Shown piece by piece: positions 31,273-40,857 of a stretch of 51,326 nt of DNA. The stretch is from Acidobacteria bacterium 13_1_20CM_3_53_8. Its GTDB lineage: Bacteria; Acidobacteriota; Blastocatellia; Pyrinomonadales; Pyrinomonadaceae. Below the pieces are notes generated by a model, which saw only the letters and a list, made by a program, of their open reading frames with translations, made no database searches and had not been told where the DNA came from. Where the stretch lies: positions 14,457 through 65,782 of the forward strand of contig MNJR01000035.1 of NCBI GenBank assembly GCA_001920415.1, written 5' to 3'. Positions within the stretch are counted from its first letter, which is position 1. Each line of letters opens with the position of its first letter. Position numbers and translations under genes: made by a program.

Positions 31273-33213
31273 CTACGGTGTACAATCCTGATTGCTGCGG
31301 GTAATGACCGTTCCGAATCTCAACTGATATTCCGTTGAGGTGATGAAGGCGCAGACCATTGAGCGATAGCCGCTCCCGTCCTGCGGCAATCTATTGTTCA
31401 GCACATCCAGCCAGAAGGATTCTCCACCCGTATCCGGGTCACGGCGTAGGTATCCGAAATACTGCATGCGGACGAATGCCCCGTTGTACTCGCGGGTCTC
31501 GAACTCCTGCATCTCAACGACATCTCTCAAGACCTGCGAGCGCGTCTTTATGTTATCGTTTAGCGCATCCATCTCTTGCTTGCGCTCTGTCGTCGAAGAC
31601 ATCAGTTGAGCTGTGTCGAACAGCTTGTTGACGAAATCTTCGGCTGACATGGAGAGCGGATACTGTTGCAGAAAGCCTGGACGCTGCGTCCACTCAGCCA
31701 CGAAAGCTTGCTTCCTGGTTTCAAGATCATCTCCGCCTATGACTTTGCTTCTATCTGAAGTGAACTCTGCATAATTTGGCTGACGACCAAGCGAAGCCTT
31801 ATAGAAGCGATAGACGAAGTAGCCCGTGTCTTGGAACTCTTGCTCTATGAAGAAGGCAGCAGAGACTGCTATGCGTCTATCATGTATGCACTGCTGATTT
31901 GTGCCGCATTCTGTGATCTGGCTTGTCCAGTAGTCCGAGCCTCCTTGATCTGGCTCTCGATTCAGGAAGTCTAGATATTGTTGGCGTATGAAGAACTGAG
32001 AGTCGTCTATAGGATTAGGCACGGAACTGTTGCCAGAGTTGTATAGAATGGCGGAATTGCCACTACCATCGTTGAAGCCGCCTGCGATAAGAACCTGTCC
32101 GTTGAGGAGCAACGTGGCTGTGTGTTCACCGCCGTTGTCTACGTTATCGGCGTTGGTCCAAGTACCTGTGGCGAAGTCGTACAACTCCGCGCTATAGATA
32201 CCGAAATCGTAATCTCCTCTAAACCCTCCCACAACTAGGACGTTGCTGTTCTGCAACAACGTCGCTGTGTGAAAGTCACGGCTCGTGTTGAGGTTGCCCG
32301 TCCCATCCCACGTCTCGGTGGCCGGGTCGTACAGCTCTGCGCCATTGAGGAGGTCGCCATTACCGTTGCCCCCTGTGACCAGAACCGTACCATTGGGCAG
32401 CAGCGTCGCAGTATACGAACTGCGCGCTACGTTGAGGCTGCCAGTAGCGCTCCACCTTCCAGTTGCCGGGTCATAGAGTTCCGCGCTGTTGAGTGTGAGA
32501 GGGCTATTTATACCATTAGTATTATTGCCCCCGGCGACGAGCACCTTGCCGTTGGGCAGCAGCGTCGCAGTATGCAAACCGCGCGCTACGTTGAGGCTGC
32601 CCGTCCCACTCCACGTCCCGGTGGCAGGGTCGTAGAGTTCCGCAGTGTTGAGTGTGAGATAGCTATTAATACCTTTAGTATCAAAGCCCCCTGCGACCAA
32701 AACCTTACTATTGGGCAGCAGCGTCGCCGTTTGAAATTGGCGAGATCTGTTGAGGTTGCCGGTAACGCTCCACGTCCCGGTTGCAGGGTCATAGAGTTCT
32801 GCGGTGTTGAGTGTGAGATAGCTATGAGCACCATTAGTACCCAAGCCCCCGGTGACCAAGACTTTGCCGTTGGGCAATAATGTCGCCGTATGATATCGGC
32901 GAGCCGTGTTGAGACTGCCGGTATAGCTCCACGTCCCGGTTGCAGGGTCGTACAACTCTGCGCTGTTGAGGAAGGTGCCATCACCGTTGCCCCCTGCGAC
33001 CAAAACCTTGCCGTTGGGCAGCAGCGTCGCAGTGTGACCGTTGCGTGGTGTGTTGAGAAAGCCGGTGTAGCTCCAACTCGGAGCAGTAGCTTGCGCAATA
33101 GATAACCCCGCCCGTTCCGGTAAGAGGGCAGCACAAGCTAGTAAACCTGCTGAGACGAGCGCTAGATCGAGCAGGCGCTTGATGGGGCGTCTTCGAGTGC
33201 GTGTGTAGATCAT
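31273..33213 (-). CDS. Exported Kelch-propeller protein with C-terminal DUF4214 module
   Basis: 646 residues. The signal peptide (LLDLALVSAGLLACAALL) follows a basic start. Residues ~46-395 hold seven Kelch repeats of ~45-54 residues with the pattern LNxARxxHTATLLPNGKVLV, a GG turn and AELYDPATGTW, forming one seven-bladed propeller. Residues ~400-646 are two DUF4214-like halves (FFIRQQYLDFLNREPDQGG and QYFGYLRRDPDTGG) with four cysteines (ECG, QC, VCA, DC). The same module ends two other proteins in this window. AAGGAG precedes the ATG. It is probably a cell-surface or secreted binding protein; the ligand is unknown. Confidence 0.9.
   Translation of the reverse strand: MIYTRTRRRPIKRLLDLALVSAGLLACAALLPERAGLSIAQATAPSWSYTGFLNTPRNGHTATLLPNGKVLVAGGNGDGTFLNSAELYDPATGTWSYTGSLNTARRYHTATLLPNGKVLVTGGLGTNGAHSYLTLNTAELYDPATGTWSVTGNLNRSRQFQTATLLPNSKVLVAGGFDTKGINSYLTLNTAELYDPATGTWSGTGSLNVARGLHTATLLPNGKVLVAGGNNTNGINSPLTLNSAELYDPATGRWSATGSLNVARSSYTATLLPNGTVLVTGGNGNGDLLNGAELYDPATETWDGTGNLNTSRDFHTATLLQNSNVLVVGGFRGDYDFGIYSAELYDFATGTWTNADNVDNGGEHTATLLLNGQVLIAGGFNDGSGNSAILYNSGNSSVPNPIDDSQFFIRQQYLDFLNREPDQGGSDYWTSQITECGTNQQCIHDRRIAVSAAFFIEQEFQDTGYFVYRFYKASLGRQPNYAEFTSDRSKVIGGDDLETRKQAFVAEWTQRPGFLQQYPLSMSAEDFVNKLFDTAQLMSSTTERKQEMDALNDNIKTRSQVLRDVVEMQEFETREYNGAFVRMQYFGYLRRDPDTGGESFWLDVLNNRLPQDGSGYRSMVCAFITSTEYQLRFGTVITRSNQDCTP
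32034..33078 (-). repeat. Kelch-coding tandem DNA repeats
   Basis: Seven coding units of about 135-162 bp, with highly similar DNA in units 1-5 (for example TTGCCGTTGGGCAGCAGCGT recurs on the plus strand). The similarity at DNA level implies recent expansion or gene conversion. Confidence 0.75.
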
Positions 33214-33480
33214 GGCTGTTTCTCCTTACCGTGCAGAACTGTTTACCCCTTACTCCACTGTGAAATTAAGCCTCACGCTCTTTGTGGAATCCGTTTTACT
33301 CGTCGAGCTAGCGTGCTCAATGCGAGTTCTGTTAAAATTCGCTCCACTTACTAATGCGCGAATCGCTGCCGAAACCTCTAGAGGTGGCAAGCGGCTTTCG
33401 CCAGGTGACGCATGAATGCTCTTTGCGGGGCGATTGCCTCCTCAATACTTCAATCCGCTTCTTCTCAGGATGGAAGCTCA

Positions 33481-34059
33481 ATGATGCCCGCATCGCATGA
33501 AGTAACTAAACTGCTGAAAGCTTGGAGCGATGGTGATCAGTCGGCGCTGGACAAGCTTATGCCGTTGGTTTACGCCGAGTTGCATCGGCTGGCCCGTCAA
33601 CACATGCGCCGCGAAAAGCCGGGCCATCTGCTGCAAACCTCTGCGCTGATCAACGAAGCGTATTTGCGTCTCGTTGATGCATCACAAGTACAATGGCAGA
33701 ACCGTGCACATTTTTTCGGCATCGCTGCTCGCTTGATGCGACGCATACTCGTGGACGACGCTAGACGGCGTCACTCAGATAAACGGGGTGGCCGCATGAT
33801 TCAGGTGCCCTTGGACGAAGCGTCTAGCGTGCCGCAGGAGCAGGCCGCTAACCTGGTGGCTCTGGATGATGCCTTGAAGTCTCTGGCGGCGATTGACCCG
33901 CGACAGAGCGAGATTGTAGAACTCCGTTTCTTCGGTGGCATGAGCATAGAGGAGACGGCTGAATTCTTGCAGGTTTCGCCCGGCACAGTGATGAGTGATT
34001 GGACTTTCGCCAGAGCCTGGCTCAAAAAAGCAGTGACGAGTGATAAGAACAGTTTTTAG
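33481..34059 (+). CDS. ECF RNA polymerase sigma factor, TIGR02999-like (sigma copy 1)
   Basis: 192 residues from the ATG at 33481 (the frame is open further back). Region 2: LMPLVYAELHRLARQHMRREKPGHLLQTSALINEAYLRL; region 4: SLAAIDPRQSEIVELRFFGGMSIEETAEFLQVSPGTVMSDW. The QTSALINEAYLRL and VDDARRRHSDKRGG segments are typical of the TIGR02999 group found in Acidobacteriota and Planctomycetota. GGAAG lies upstream of the start. The C terminus (KKAVTSDKNSF) is encoded by the left arm of the palindrome that separates it from the kinase gene. It is divergent from the Kelch gene. Same layout as 46788-47366. Confidence 0.9.
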   Translation: MMPASHEVTKLLKAWSDGDQSALDKLMPLVYAELHRLARQHMRREKPGHLLQTSALINEAYLRLVDASQVQWQNRAHFFGIAARLMRRILVDDARRRHSDKRGGRMIQVPLDEASSVPQEQAANLVALDDALKSLAAIDPRQSEIVELRFFGGMSIEETAEFLQVSPGTVMSDWTFARAWLKKAVTSDKNSF

Positions 34060-34171
34060 TTTTCAGTTTTCAGTTTTAAGTAAAAACTTTTCGCTCTTCT
34101 TTCTGAAAACTGAAAACTGAAAACTGAAAACTGTTTCTTGCTCGTCACTTGTCACTCGTCACTTGTCACTG
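34030..34171. repeat. Family C palindrome 6 between sigma copy 1 and its kinase
   Basis: The left arm, AGTGACGAGTGATAAGAACA then GTTTTTA/GTTTTCA words, starts inside the sigma gene and contains its TAG stop. The right arm has CTGAAAA x4 then GTCACTT/GTCACTC words, ending 6 bases before the kinase ATG. The loop contains TTCGCTCTTCTT. The copy at 46713 has the same words and loop. Confidence 0.85.
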
Positions 34172-34177
34172 TTTTTT

Positions 34178-36841
34178 ATGACCCCTGAACGCTGGCAACA
34201 GGTCAAAGAGATTTTTCGTTCTGCGCTTGAGCGAGCGCCGGAACGGCGCGCCGCCTTTTTAGCCGAAGCCTGCCGAGGTCATGACTCGTTGCGCAGAGAA
34301 GTTGAGTCGTTAATCTCCTCGCACGAACAATCCAATCATTTTATAGATTCACCCGCATTCCAAGCTGCGGCTGAAATGTTGGTGGACGGCCAGGAGTTCA
34401 AGCCGGGCGAGACCCTTGGTCATTACGAGATTCGTTCCGTACTGGGCGAAGGCGGCATGGGCACGGTTTATCTAGCCGAAGATAGGAAACTGAAACGTAA
34501 GGTCGCGCTCAAAGTCTTGCCCGCCGACCGCGGCGACGAGGAGGCGCGCAGACGTTTACTGCGTGAAGCCCAAGCGGCGGCGGCGCTCGATCATCCGAAC
34601 ATCTGCGCCATTTACGAAGTTGATGAAGCGAGCGACCGCAGCTACATAGCAATGCAGTACGTCAAAGGTGAAACGCTCGAAGCGCGGATGGCTAAAGAGC
34701 GAATTTCCGTTGACGACTCGCTGAATATCGCCGTGCAGGTCGCAGACGCACTTGCAGAGGCGCACGCGCACAATATCATTCACCGTGACATCAAGCCTTC
34801 AAACATCATGCTCACAGCGCGCGGCCAGGTGAAAGCTCTTGATTTCGGTCTGGCGAAAACAGCAAGCAGCGCTTTAGTCGGGCCGGATGAAGCCGAAACG
34901 AAGCGCATCTTTACAACGCCGGGCATGATAGTTGGAACCGTGCCTTACATGTCGCCCGAACAACTGCGCGGCGAGCCTGTTGATATGCGCACAGACATAT
35001 TCAGTTTCGGCGTCGTAGTCTATGAGATGTTGAGCGGCCAGCGAGCTTTCGCGCGCGCGAGCGACGCTGAAACTATTGGGGCGATTCTGCACGAGCAGCC
35101 GCCCGAACTCTCGTCAATTGATTCAGGCATACCGAAAGTTCTGGAAGATATTGTGGGCAAATGCCTGGCGAAGGACGCGGACGAGCGTTATCAAACTATC
35201 GAGCAGGTTGCGCACGATCTGAATATCGTGCGAAATGGCGAGCTTGTCGCTGTAAGTATTCCCGCCGCGCCCATCGGCAGAGCAGAAATTACCGGCGCAA
35301 CTCATCGTGAGACGGTGCCCACTGATATTAGGGCAGGGCGCACAACGTCGAGCATTGAATACCTAGTGAGCAAGGTCAAGTATCACAGGCGGAGTGCGAT
35401 TCTTGCGACGGCGTGTGTGATCATAGCGGTCGCAGTCTCAGGCTACTATTTTTACTTCGCCAAGGGCGGCGAGGCGATAGATTCGATTGCGGTCCTGCCA
35501 TTCGTGAACGTCAGCAATAACGCAGACACGGAATATCTTTCGGACGGGATAAGCGACAGTCTTATCAATAGCCTTTCGCAGTTGCCAAATCTCAAAAAAG
35601 TTATCCCGTTCAGTTCGGTCTTGCGTTATAAGGGAAAGCAGATAGACCCGCAGTCTGTAGGGCGCGAGTTGAACGTCCGTGCCGTGCTCACGGGCAGACT
35701 CGTCGAGCGCGGCGATGATCTTTTAATCATCGCCGAGCTTGTTGATGTAAGAGACAACAAACGACTTTGGGGCGCGGAGTACAACCGAAAGTCGGCAGAC
35801 ATTCTCAACCTCCAAGGTGAGATCGCGCGGGAGATCTCCGAGAAGTTACGACTGAAGCTGACTGGCGAACAAAACGAGCGGCTGGCTAAGCCCCACACCG
35901 AAAGTGCCGAAGCCTATCAGCTTTATCTGCAAGGCCGCTATTACTGGCATAAGGGTACGGATGAGGCTCGGATCAAAAGCGGCGACTATTTTCAGAGGGC
36001 AATCGAAAGAGATCCGAACTACGCGCTGGCGTATGCCGGATTGGCGGATTACTACGCCGTGATGGCATTCTATGGTCAAATGCCGCCAAAGGAAGCTTTG
36101 CGGAAATCAGAGGAGGCGGCGGTCAAGGCGTTAGCAATTGATGACGCGCTCGGCGAAGCCCACTTTTCATTGGCGGTGGTCAAGGCGTGGTACGACTGGG
36201 ACTGGCTGGGCGGCGAGCGAGAATTCAAGCGCGCTATTGAGTTGAACCCAGAATTTGCAGATGCAGAGTCACACGGTATGTATGCTTTCCTCTTAGATGG
36301 GATGGGGCGGTTTGATGAAGCCGTCGCCGAGGCGAAGCGATCCCAGCGATTCCAGGTGGTTGTGGGACACATTCTCTATAATGCCCGACGGTACGACGAG
36401 GCAATTGAAGAATACCGGAAAGGACTAGAGAACAATCCCGATTCCATACAAGCGCACTTAGGTCTCGGAGAGATTTACGTGAAGCAAGGAAGATACGAGG
36501 AAGCTCTCGCGGAGATGCTCAAGGTGAGACCTCTAGTTAAATCGCCCAGGCACCTAGCGAGAATCGGGTCTGTCTATGCAGCCGCAGGTAAGAGAGATGA
36601 GGCGATCAAGATACTCGAAGAAGTGAAGGGGCTAACCGGCCAACGTTATGATTTAGGGGCACACATCGCTGCCATCTACGCGGCGCTGGGGAATGAAGAT
36701 CAGGCGTTCGCGTGGCTTGACAATGCTTATGAGGCGCACAATTTCGAACTGGTTGAACTGAAAGTGAACCCAATGTTCGACACGCTTCGCTCAGACCCTC
36801 GATACGTAGATCTGCTAGGGCGTATGCACCTAGCGCCGTGA
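34178..36841 (+). CDS. Membrane Ser/Thr kinase with TolB-like and TPR sensor domains
   Basis: 887 residues from the ATG at 34178. Residues 1-65 are a helical module (ERWQQVKEIFRSALERAPER; LRREVESLISSHE) shared only with the kinase at 43676. The kinase domain has GEGGMGTVYLAED, VALK, HRDIKPSN, DFGLAK and SPEQ, all intact. A juxtamembrane SSIEYLVSKVKYHRR precedes one membrane helix (~406-427). Outside: a TolB/FlgO-like domain (SIAVLPFVNVSNNADTEYLS; VRAVLTGRLV; ISEKLRLKLTGEQ), then about eight TPR-like repeats to the end. It follows the sigma gene and its palindrome directly; a kinase-sigma signalling pair is inferred. Confidence 0.9.
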   Translation: MTPERWQQVKEIFRSALERAPERRAAFLAEACRGHDSLRREVESLISSHEQSNHFIDSPAFQAAAEMLVDGQEFKPGETLGHYEIRSVLGEGGMGTVYLAEDRKLKRKVALKVLPADRGDEEARRRLLREAQAAAALDHPNICAIYEVDEASDRSYIAMQYVKGETLEARMAKERISVDDSLNIAVQVADALAEAHAHNIIHRDIKPSNIMLTARGQVKALDFGLAKTASSALVGPDEAETKRIFTTPGMIVGTVPYMSPEQLRGEPVDMRTDIFSFGVVVYEMLSGQRAFARASDAETIGAILHEQPPELSSIDSGIPKVLEDIVGKCLAKDADERYQTIEQVAHDLNIVRNGELVAVSIPAAPIGRAEITGATHRETVPTDIRAGRTTSSIEYLVSKVKYHRRSAILATACVIIAVAVSGYYFYFAKGGEAIDSIAVLPFVNVSNNADTEYLSDGISDSLINSLSQLPNLKKVIPFSSVLRYKGKQIDPQSVGRELNVRAVLTGRLVERGDDLLIIAELVDVRDNKRLWGAEYNRKSADILNLQGEIAREISEKLRLKLTGEQNERLAKPHTESAEAYQLYLQGRYYWHKGTDEARIKSGDYFQRAIERDPNYALAYAGLADYYAVMAFYGQMPPKEALRKSEEAAVKALAIDDALGEAHFSLAVVKAWYDWDWLGGEREFKRAIELNPEFADAESHGMYAFLLDGMGRFDEAVAEAKRSQRFQVVVGHILYNARRYDEAIEEYRKGLENNPDSIQAHLGLGEIYVKQGRYEEALAEMLKVRPLVKSPRHLARIGSVYAAAGKRDEAIKILEEVKGLTGQRYDLGAHIAAIYAALGNEDQAFAWLDNAYEAHNFELVELKVNPMFDTLRSDPRYVDLLGRMHLAP

Positions 36842-36848
36842 AGCTAAA

Positions 36849-36884
36849 GTTCAGAGAGTCCAATCCTCAGGTTGGATTCTGAAC
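36849..36884. terminator. Stem-loop after the TPR kinase
   Basis: GTTCAGA...TCCAATCC pairs with GGTTGGATTCTGAAC, 8 bases after the stop codon. No T-run, so factor-independent termination is uncertain. Confidence 0.45.
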
Positions 36885-36898
36885 TAAGTCGAACCTTA

Positions 36899-37043
36899 TG
36901 AGATTGGGACACACATGAAAACTTTATCCACGCGCATCACACGAACCGACACAAACCAAAACCACGAATGATTCGTGCTATTTCGTGGGGCTTCGTGTGA
37001 TGCGCGTGGATAAAGCTTTTTCTGCCTCTGTCCCAATCTCGTG
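36899..37043. repeat. Family B-like palindrome, copy 4, with different outer arms
   Basis: The inner arms, TTATCCACGCGCATCACACG against CGTGTGATGCGCGTGGATAA, match copies 2 and 3. The outer arms are TGAGATTGGGACA and TGTCCCAATCTCGTGA rather than the AACGTGAGTTCGA type. The core is shared while the ends differ. Confidence 0.75.
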
Positions 37044-37064
37044 AGGACTGATTTAGAGGGAATA

Positions 37065-40000
37065 ATGACCGCCAGAAAAGCAGTTGCTTCACTTTTGCTT
37101 TTTGCCTTTTTTCTTTCACCCTCTATCTGTGCACTTGGTCAAAGCCAAACTACAGGCCGCATTGTCGGGACAGTTAAGGATGAAAGAGGAGCCGTCATCG
37201 CCGGGGCGGAAGTAACCGTCACAAGCCTTGCCACTGCCGAAGAGCGAAAGGTTAGAACTGACGCGGAAGGCAACTACGCCGTGCCGTTCCTGCCTCCGGG
37301 CACATATAGCGTAAGAGTCACAGCCAACGGATTCAACTCGGCTCTCTTCGATTCTGTCCAGGTAGTCATCACCGAAACCACTACGGTCAATGCGGAACTC
37401 ACAGTCGCAGGAGTAATCGTTGATCCAGTCATAGTGCGCATTGCGCCTCTCATCCAAACGGACGGCCCGCAGATGGGGCGCGTTGTTGACTCGCGCGCAG
37501 TCTCAGAACTGCCGCTCGCCACGCGCAACTTCACGCAGATTCTGGCGCTCTCGCCGGGTGCTTCTGTGGCTCTCCCTGACAACACGGCCCTGGGCCGCAA
37601 CTCACAAAATGTTTCGGTCAACGGCGCGCGCGTGACCCAAAATGATTTCGAGATCAATGGCATTGATGCCAATAAAATAGATACAAACTCCGCGACGAGT
37701 TTGGCCGTGCCCGCGCCTGAGACTATTCAGGAATTCAAGGTTCAGACCTCGCTTTACGACGCGACGTTCGGGCGTGGCGGTGGCGGCAATGTTCAGGCGA
37801 TCACTAGGAGCGGCACGAACGATTTCCACGGCGCTGTCTATGAGTATTTCCGCGACGACGCGCTTAACGCCAACAACCCGTTCCTGAAGGCGGCAGGCGT
37901 GCGGCGGCCAACACTGCGGCGCAACGTGTTCGGCGGGCTGCTCGGCGGCCCCGTCAAAACTAACAGGTTGTTCTTCTTCGTCTCGTACCAGGCGACGCGC
38001 GAGCGCAACGGCGCGTCGCGTAATAGTCTCACGTCCAGCGTCCTCGTCGCACAGGGTTTAACCGATGATCGTTCAGAACAAACCCTGCTTTCAACCTTCA
38101 TGCCCCGGTTTCCGAACGGACTGCCCGCGACCTCGATCGATTCGGTGGCGCTGGCTCTCTTGAACGCGAGACTGCCCGACAGCCAATTCCTGATCCCCAC
38201 GCCGCAGGCCGACGGTCGTTACTCCGGCTCGGCCATCTCCACTTATCGTGAAGATCAATTCAACACAAACGTTGACTATCGCATCAACGAGAGCAACTGG
38301 TTGGCGGTAAAGTTTTTCTTCTCGAACGCGCCGCAGTTCTTTGCGCTTCCTGATGGCGGTGCGAACGTTCCGGGCTTCGGCGCAAACCGAAAGCAGAACA
38401 ACCGCCTCGTCTCGCTCCAGGACATTCACACCATCAGCCCTAGAACCATCAACGAAGCGCGCATCGGCTACAGTTTTATTCGCCAAGCCACATTCGGGCG
38501 AAACCCTGTGAGGGATTCGGACTTCGGGATCAGGAGGGCTAACGCCGACGCCTACCCGGGACTTGGGCTGATTCGCATCGGAGCGGCGGGAACGGTGGCT
38601 ATCGGCAACTCCGGTACGAATGTAGATATACAGGTCAATGACTCTTCGACTACGCTGGTTGATATTCTCTCAACCACGCGTGGGCGTCACAGCATTCGCA
38701 CGGGCGCTGGCGTCATCTATTACCGAACCACTTTTACGTGGAATAACGCCCGGCGCGGCCAGATAGTTTTCCAGAGCTTCAACAATTTCCTGCTCGGTAC
38801 GGCCAGCTTCTCGACCTACGGAGACGGCATTAACACTCGAATCTTGCGCGCCGCTGACTATAGCTTCTTCCTACAGGATGATTGGAGGTTCTCGCGTAAG
38901 CTGACCTTCAATCTGGGCTTGCGCTACGAGTTGGACCTTCCGCCTTACGAGACGCGCGGCGCGATCTCGACTTTTGACCCGGCGCTTTATAAACCGAGAA
39001 TGGAGGTGGACAGCAGTGGCAACCCCGTAGGCCCTCCCGTCGGCGGATTCGTGCAGGCAGGCAACGTGATTCCTCAATACGACTTGCCTGATGTGCCAAA
39101 CGTCGGCAAGCGCCTCCTCACGAGCGTTGATCCAAATAACTTCGCGCCGCGCGTGGGGCTAGCCTACTCGCCGCTCGATTCAGGGCGGTTGGTCGTGCGC
39201 GGCGGCTACGGCATCTTCTATTCGCGGCCATCCACAATTTACATAGGCTTTACGACCGTCTCCCCGCCAATGTACACCATTCGCCGGAGTCCGACCGGCG
39301 CGACGGTTCGTTTGGCGGACCCTTTCTTTCCTTTGCCATCGCAAGATCAATTCCCCACGTTCGTGAGGGGCGTCGCTCTCGCCAACACTGCGTTTGATCG
39401 CCGTCTGTGCACGCCTTACGTCCAACAATACAACGCTAGTGTTCAGTATGCGTTGAGTAATGACCTGCTATTTGAAGTCGCCTACGTTGGCACGCGTGGG
39501 CTAAATCTATTTCGCGGCATCGCCATCAACCAGGCGCGGCTTGCCAGCCTGCAGCATCCCGTAATAAACGAAGTCACCGGGCAGGTGATTACAACCAACA
39601 CGCCCGCGAACGCGCAGCTTCGAGCGCCGTATCAGGGTGTCGAGGTAGCTGGCTTCAATCAGATTCAGTCCACCGCTGAATCAACTTACAACTCGCTACA
39701 GGTGAGTTTGACCAAGCGGCTCTCTAAGGGGGTGCAACTGCTCGCGTCATATACTTATGCCAAGTCGCTCGACAACGCCTCGGGCAATAGTGACAGCACG
39801 GGAGACTTTGCTGCGGATGCGGCCAGCATTGCCGGTAACCAGCTTGAATCCAGCGCCAATCGTGGGGTATCTGACTTTGACCGCACGCATCGCTTTGTCT
39901 TGAGCTATCTGTGGGACTTGCCGCGTCCGGCTTTCGCCCGAAAATCAACCGTCGGGCGCCTTCTACTGTCCAATTGGCAAGTGGCGGGGATCATCACCGC

Positions 40001-40544
40001 TATGTCCGGTCTGCCGATTGACATTGTGGACACCGGGGCCGGCTCGCTCTATGGGTTAAGCGGCACTAATTTTACGCTCGCGCGGCCAAGTTGGGCATCG
40101 GGCGCGACGCGCAGCACCGCGACCAGCAACGTCCCGGCTGGATATTTCTTCAACCCATTTGCCTTTGTTCGCCCCTTCGTACAAGCTAATCAACTGATTC
40201 CAAGCTCAAACGGTACAGCCCGAGCGGATGCACTAGGCACCGACATCGGCAATATTGGTCGCAACGTCTTGCGCGGCCCCGGTCAAATCAACGTGGATTT
40301 CTCAGTCATCAAGCGTTTGCCGATTCGTGAATCAAAAAACATAGAGTTCCGCGCCGAGTTCTTCAATCTTTTCAATCATGTAAACTTTGCAAATCCTATC
40401 AACAATCTCAACGCCGTCCCCTCATCTGGCATCAATCAGAATAGCGGCCAGATCATTCCCGGCAGTGCAGGTGATTTCGGGCGCATTATCTCGACGAGCA
40501 ACAATCCGCGGCTGATTCAACTCGCAGTGAAGCTCAATTTTTGA
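37065..40544 (+). CDS. TonB-dependent receptor with N-terminal carboxypeptidase-like domain
   Basis: 1159 residues from the ATG at 37065 (GAGGGA five bases upstream; a GTG at 37041 lies in the palindrome). A signal peptide (VASLLLFAFFLSPSICALGQ) is followed by a carboxypeptidase regulatory-like domain (TGRIVGTVKDERGAVIAGAEV ... FLPPGTYSVRVTANGF), a plug (NFTQILALSPGA; QEFKVQTSLYDATFGRGGGG) and a long outer-membrane barrel with many aromatic-alternating strands, ending RLIQLAVKLNF with the terminal Phe. This is the OmpA-like/SusC-distant TonB receptor type expanded in Acidobacteriota, usually for large polymers. The substrate cannot be read. Confidence 0.9.
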   Translation: MTARKAVASLLLFAFFLSPSICALGQSQTTGRIVGTVKDERGAVIAGAEVTVTSLATAEERKVRTDAEGNYAVPFLPPGTYSVRVTANGFNSALFDSVQVVITETTTVNAELTVAGVIVDPVIVRIAPLIQTDGPQMGRVVDSRAVSELPLATRNFTQILALSPGASVALPDNTALGRNSQNVSVNGARVTQNDFEINGIDANKIDTNSATSLAVPAPETIQEFKVQTSLYDATFGRGGGGNVQAITRSGTNDFHGAVYEYFRDDALNANNPFLKAAGVRRPTLRRNVFGGLLGGPVKTNRLFFFVSYQATRERNGASRNSLTSSVLVAQGLTDDRSEQTLLSTFMPRFPNGLPATSIDSVALALLNARLPDSQFLIPTPQADGRYSGSAISTYREDQFNTNVDYRINESNWLAVKFFFSNAPQFFALPDGGANVPGFGANRKQNNRLVSLQDIHTISPRTINEARIGYSFIRQATFGRNPVRDSDFGIRRANADAYPGLGLIRIGAAGTVAIGNSGTNVDIQVNDSSTTLVDILSTTRGRHSIRTGAGVIYYRTTFTWNNARRGQIVFQSFNNFLLGTASFSTYGDGINTRILRAADYSFFLQDDWRFSRKLTFNLGLRYELDLPPYETRGAISTFDPALYKPRMEVDSSGNPVGPPVGGFVQAGNVIPQYDLPDVPNVGKRLLTSVDPNNFAPRVGLAYSPLDSGRLVVRGGYGIFYSRPSTIYIGFTTVSPPMYTIRRSPTGATVRLADPFFPLPSQDQFPTFVRGVALANTAFDRRLCTPYVQQYNASVQYALSNDLLFEVAYVGTRGLNLFRGIAINQARLASLQHPVINEVTGQVITTNTPANAQLRAPYQGVEVAGFNQIQSTAESTYNSLQVSLTKRLSKGVQLLASYTYAKSLDNASGNSDSTGDFAADAASIAGNQLESSANRGVSDFDRTHRFVLSYLWDLPRPAFARKSTVGRLLLSNWQVAGIITAMSGLPIDIVDTGAGSLYGLSGTNFTLARPSWASGATRSTATSNVPAGYFFNPFAFVRPFVQANQLIPSSNGTARADALGTDIGNIGRNVLRGPGQINVDFSVIKRLPIRESKNIEFRAEFFNLFNHVNFANPINNLNAVPSSGINQNSGQIIPGSAGDFGRIISTSNNPRLIQLAVKLNF

Positions 40545-40649
40545 AAGTAGGCAGCGAAGGCCACGCTCGTCACCTACATTAATCTAGCCCAAGCGTAACA
40601 CAACCCCCTCGGGCGCTCTTATAGCTGTTTGCGATTGGGTGTGTCCCAT

Positions 40650-40698
40650 GTTTAGAATTCAAGCTTCAGCCAAGCACGCTAAAGCGTGAACTCTAAAC
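40650..40698. terminator. Stem-loop between convergent genes
   Basis: GTTTAGAATTCA pairs with TGAACTCTAAAC (one mismatch); inside, CACGCT and AGCGTG pair. It lies between the TonB receptor and the broken kinase and could end both transcripts. The rest of the gap 40545-40857 shows no gene. Confidence 0.5.
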
Positions 40699-40857
40699 AG
40701 GCTGCATTCATTTGCAACACGCTATAGTATAGCTGAGTATCACTGAGTTCTTCTGAGTTCGCATACAAATTCGAGTGAGAAGATGTTGTTCGCCCATTCC
40801 AGACTGTGCCGAACTGCGAGCAGATTCCGTAACTCCCCAATCTCCCTCACTCATCAA

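Noticed and set aside
32269-32880. Plus-strand 203-codon open frame
   Set aside because: It is the antisense shadow of the Kelch repeats; its own repeats only mirror the coding repeats of the real gene.
32034-33078. Regularly repeated DNA that could suggest a CRISPR or satellite array
   Set aside because: The units are 135-162 bp, encode Kelch repeats in frame and have no spacers.
37041-37064. GTG start 24 bases before the chosen TonB receptor start
   Set aside because: It lies in the arm of the palindrome and has no ribosome binding site; the ATG at 37065 has GAGGGA upstream.
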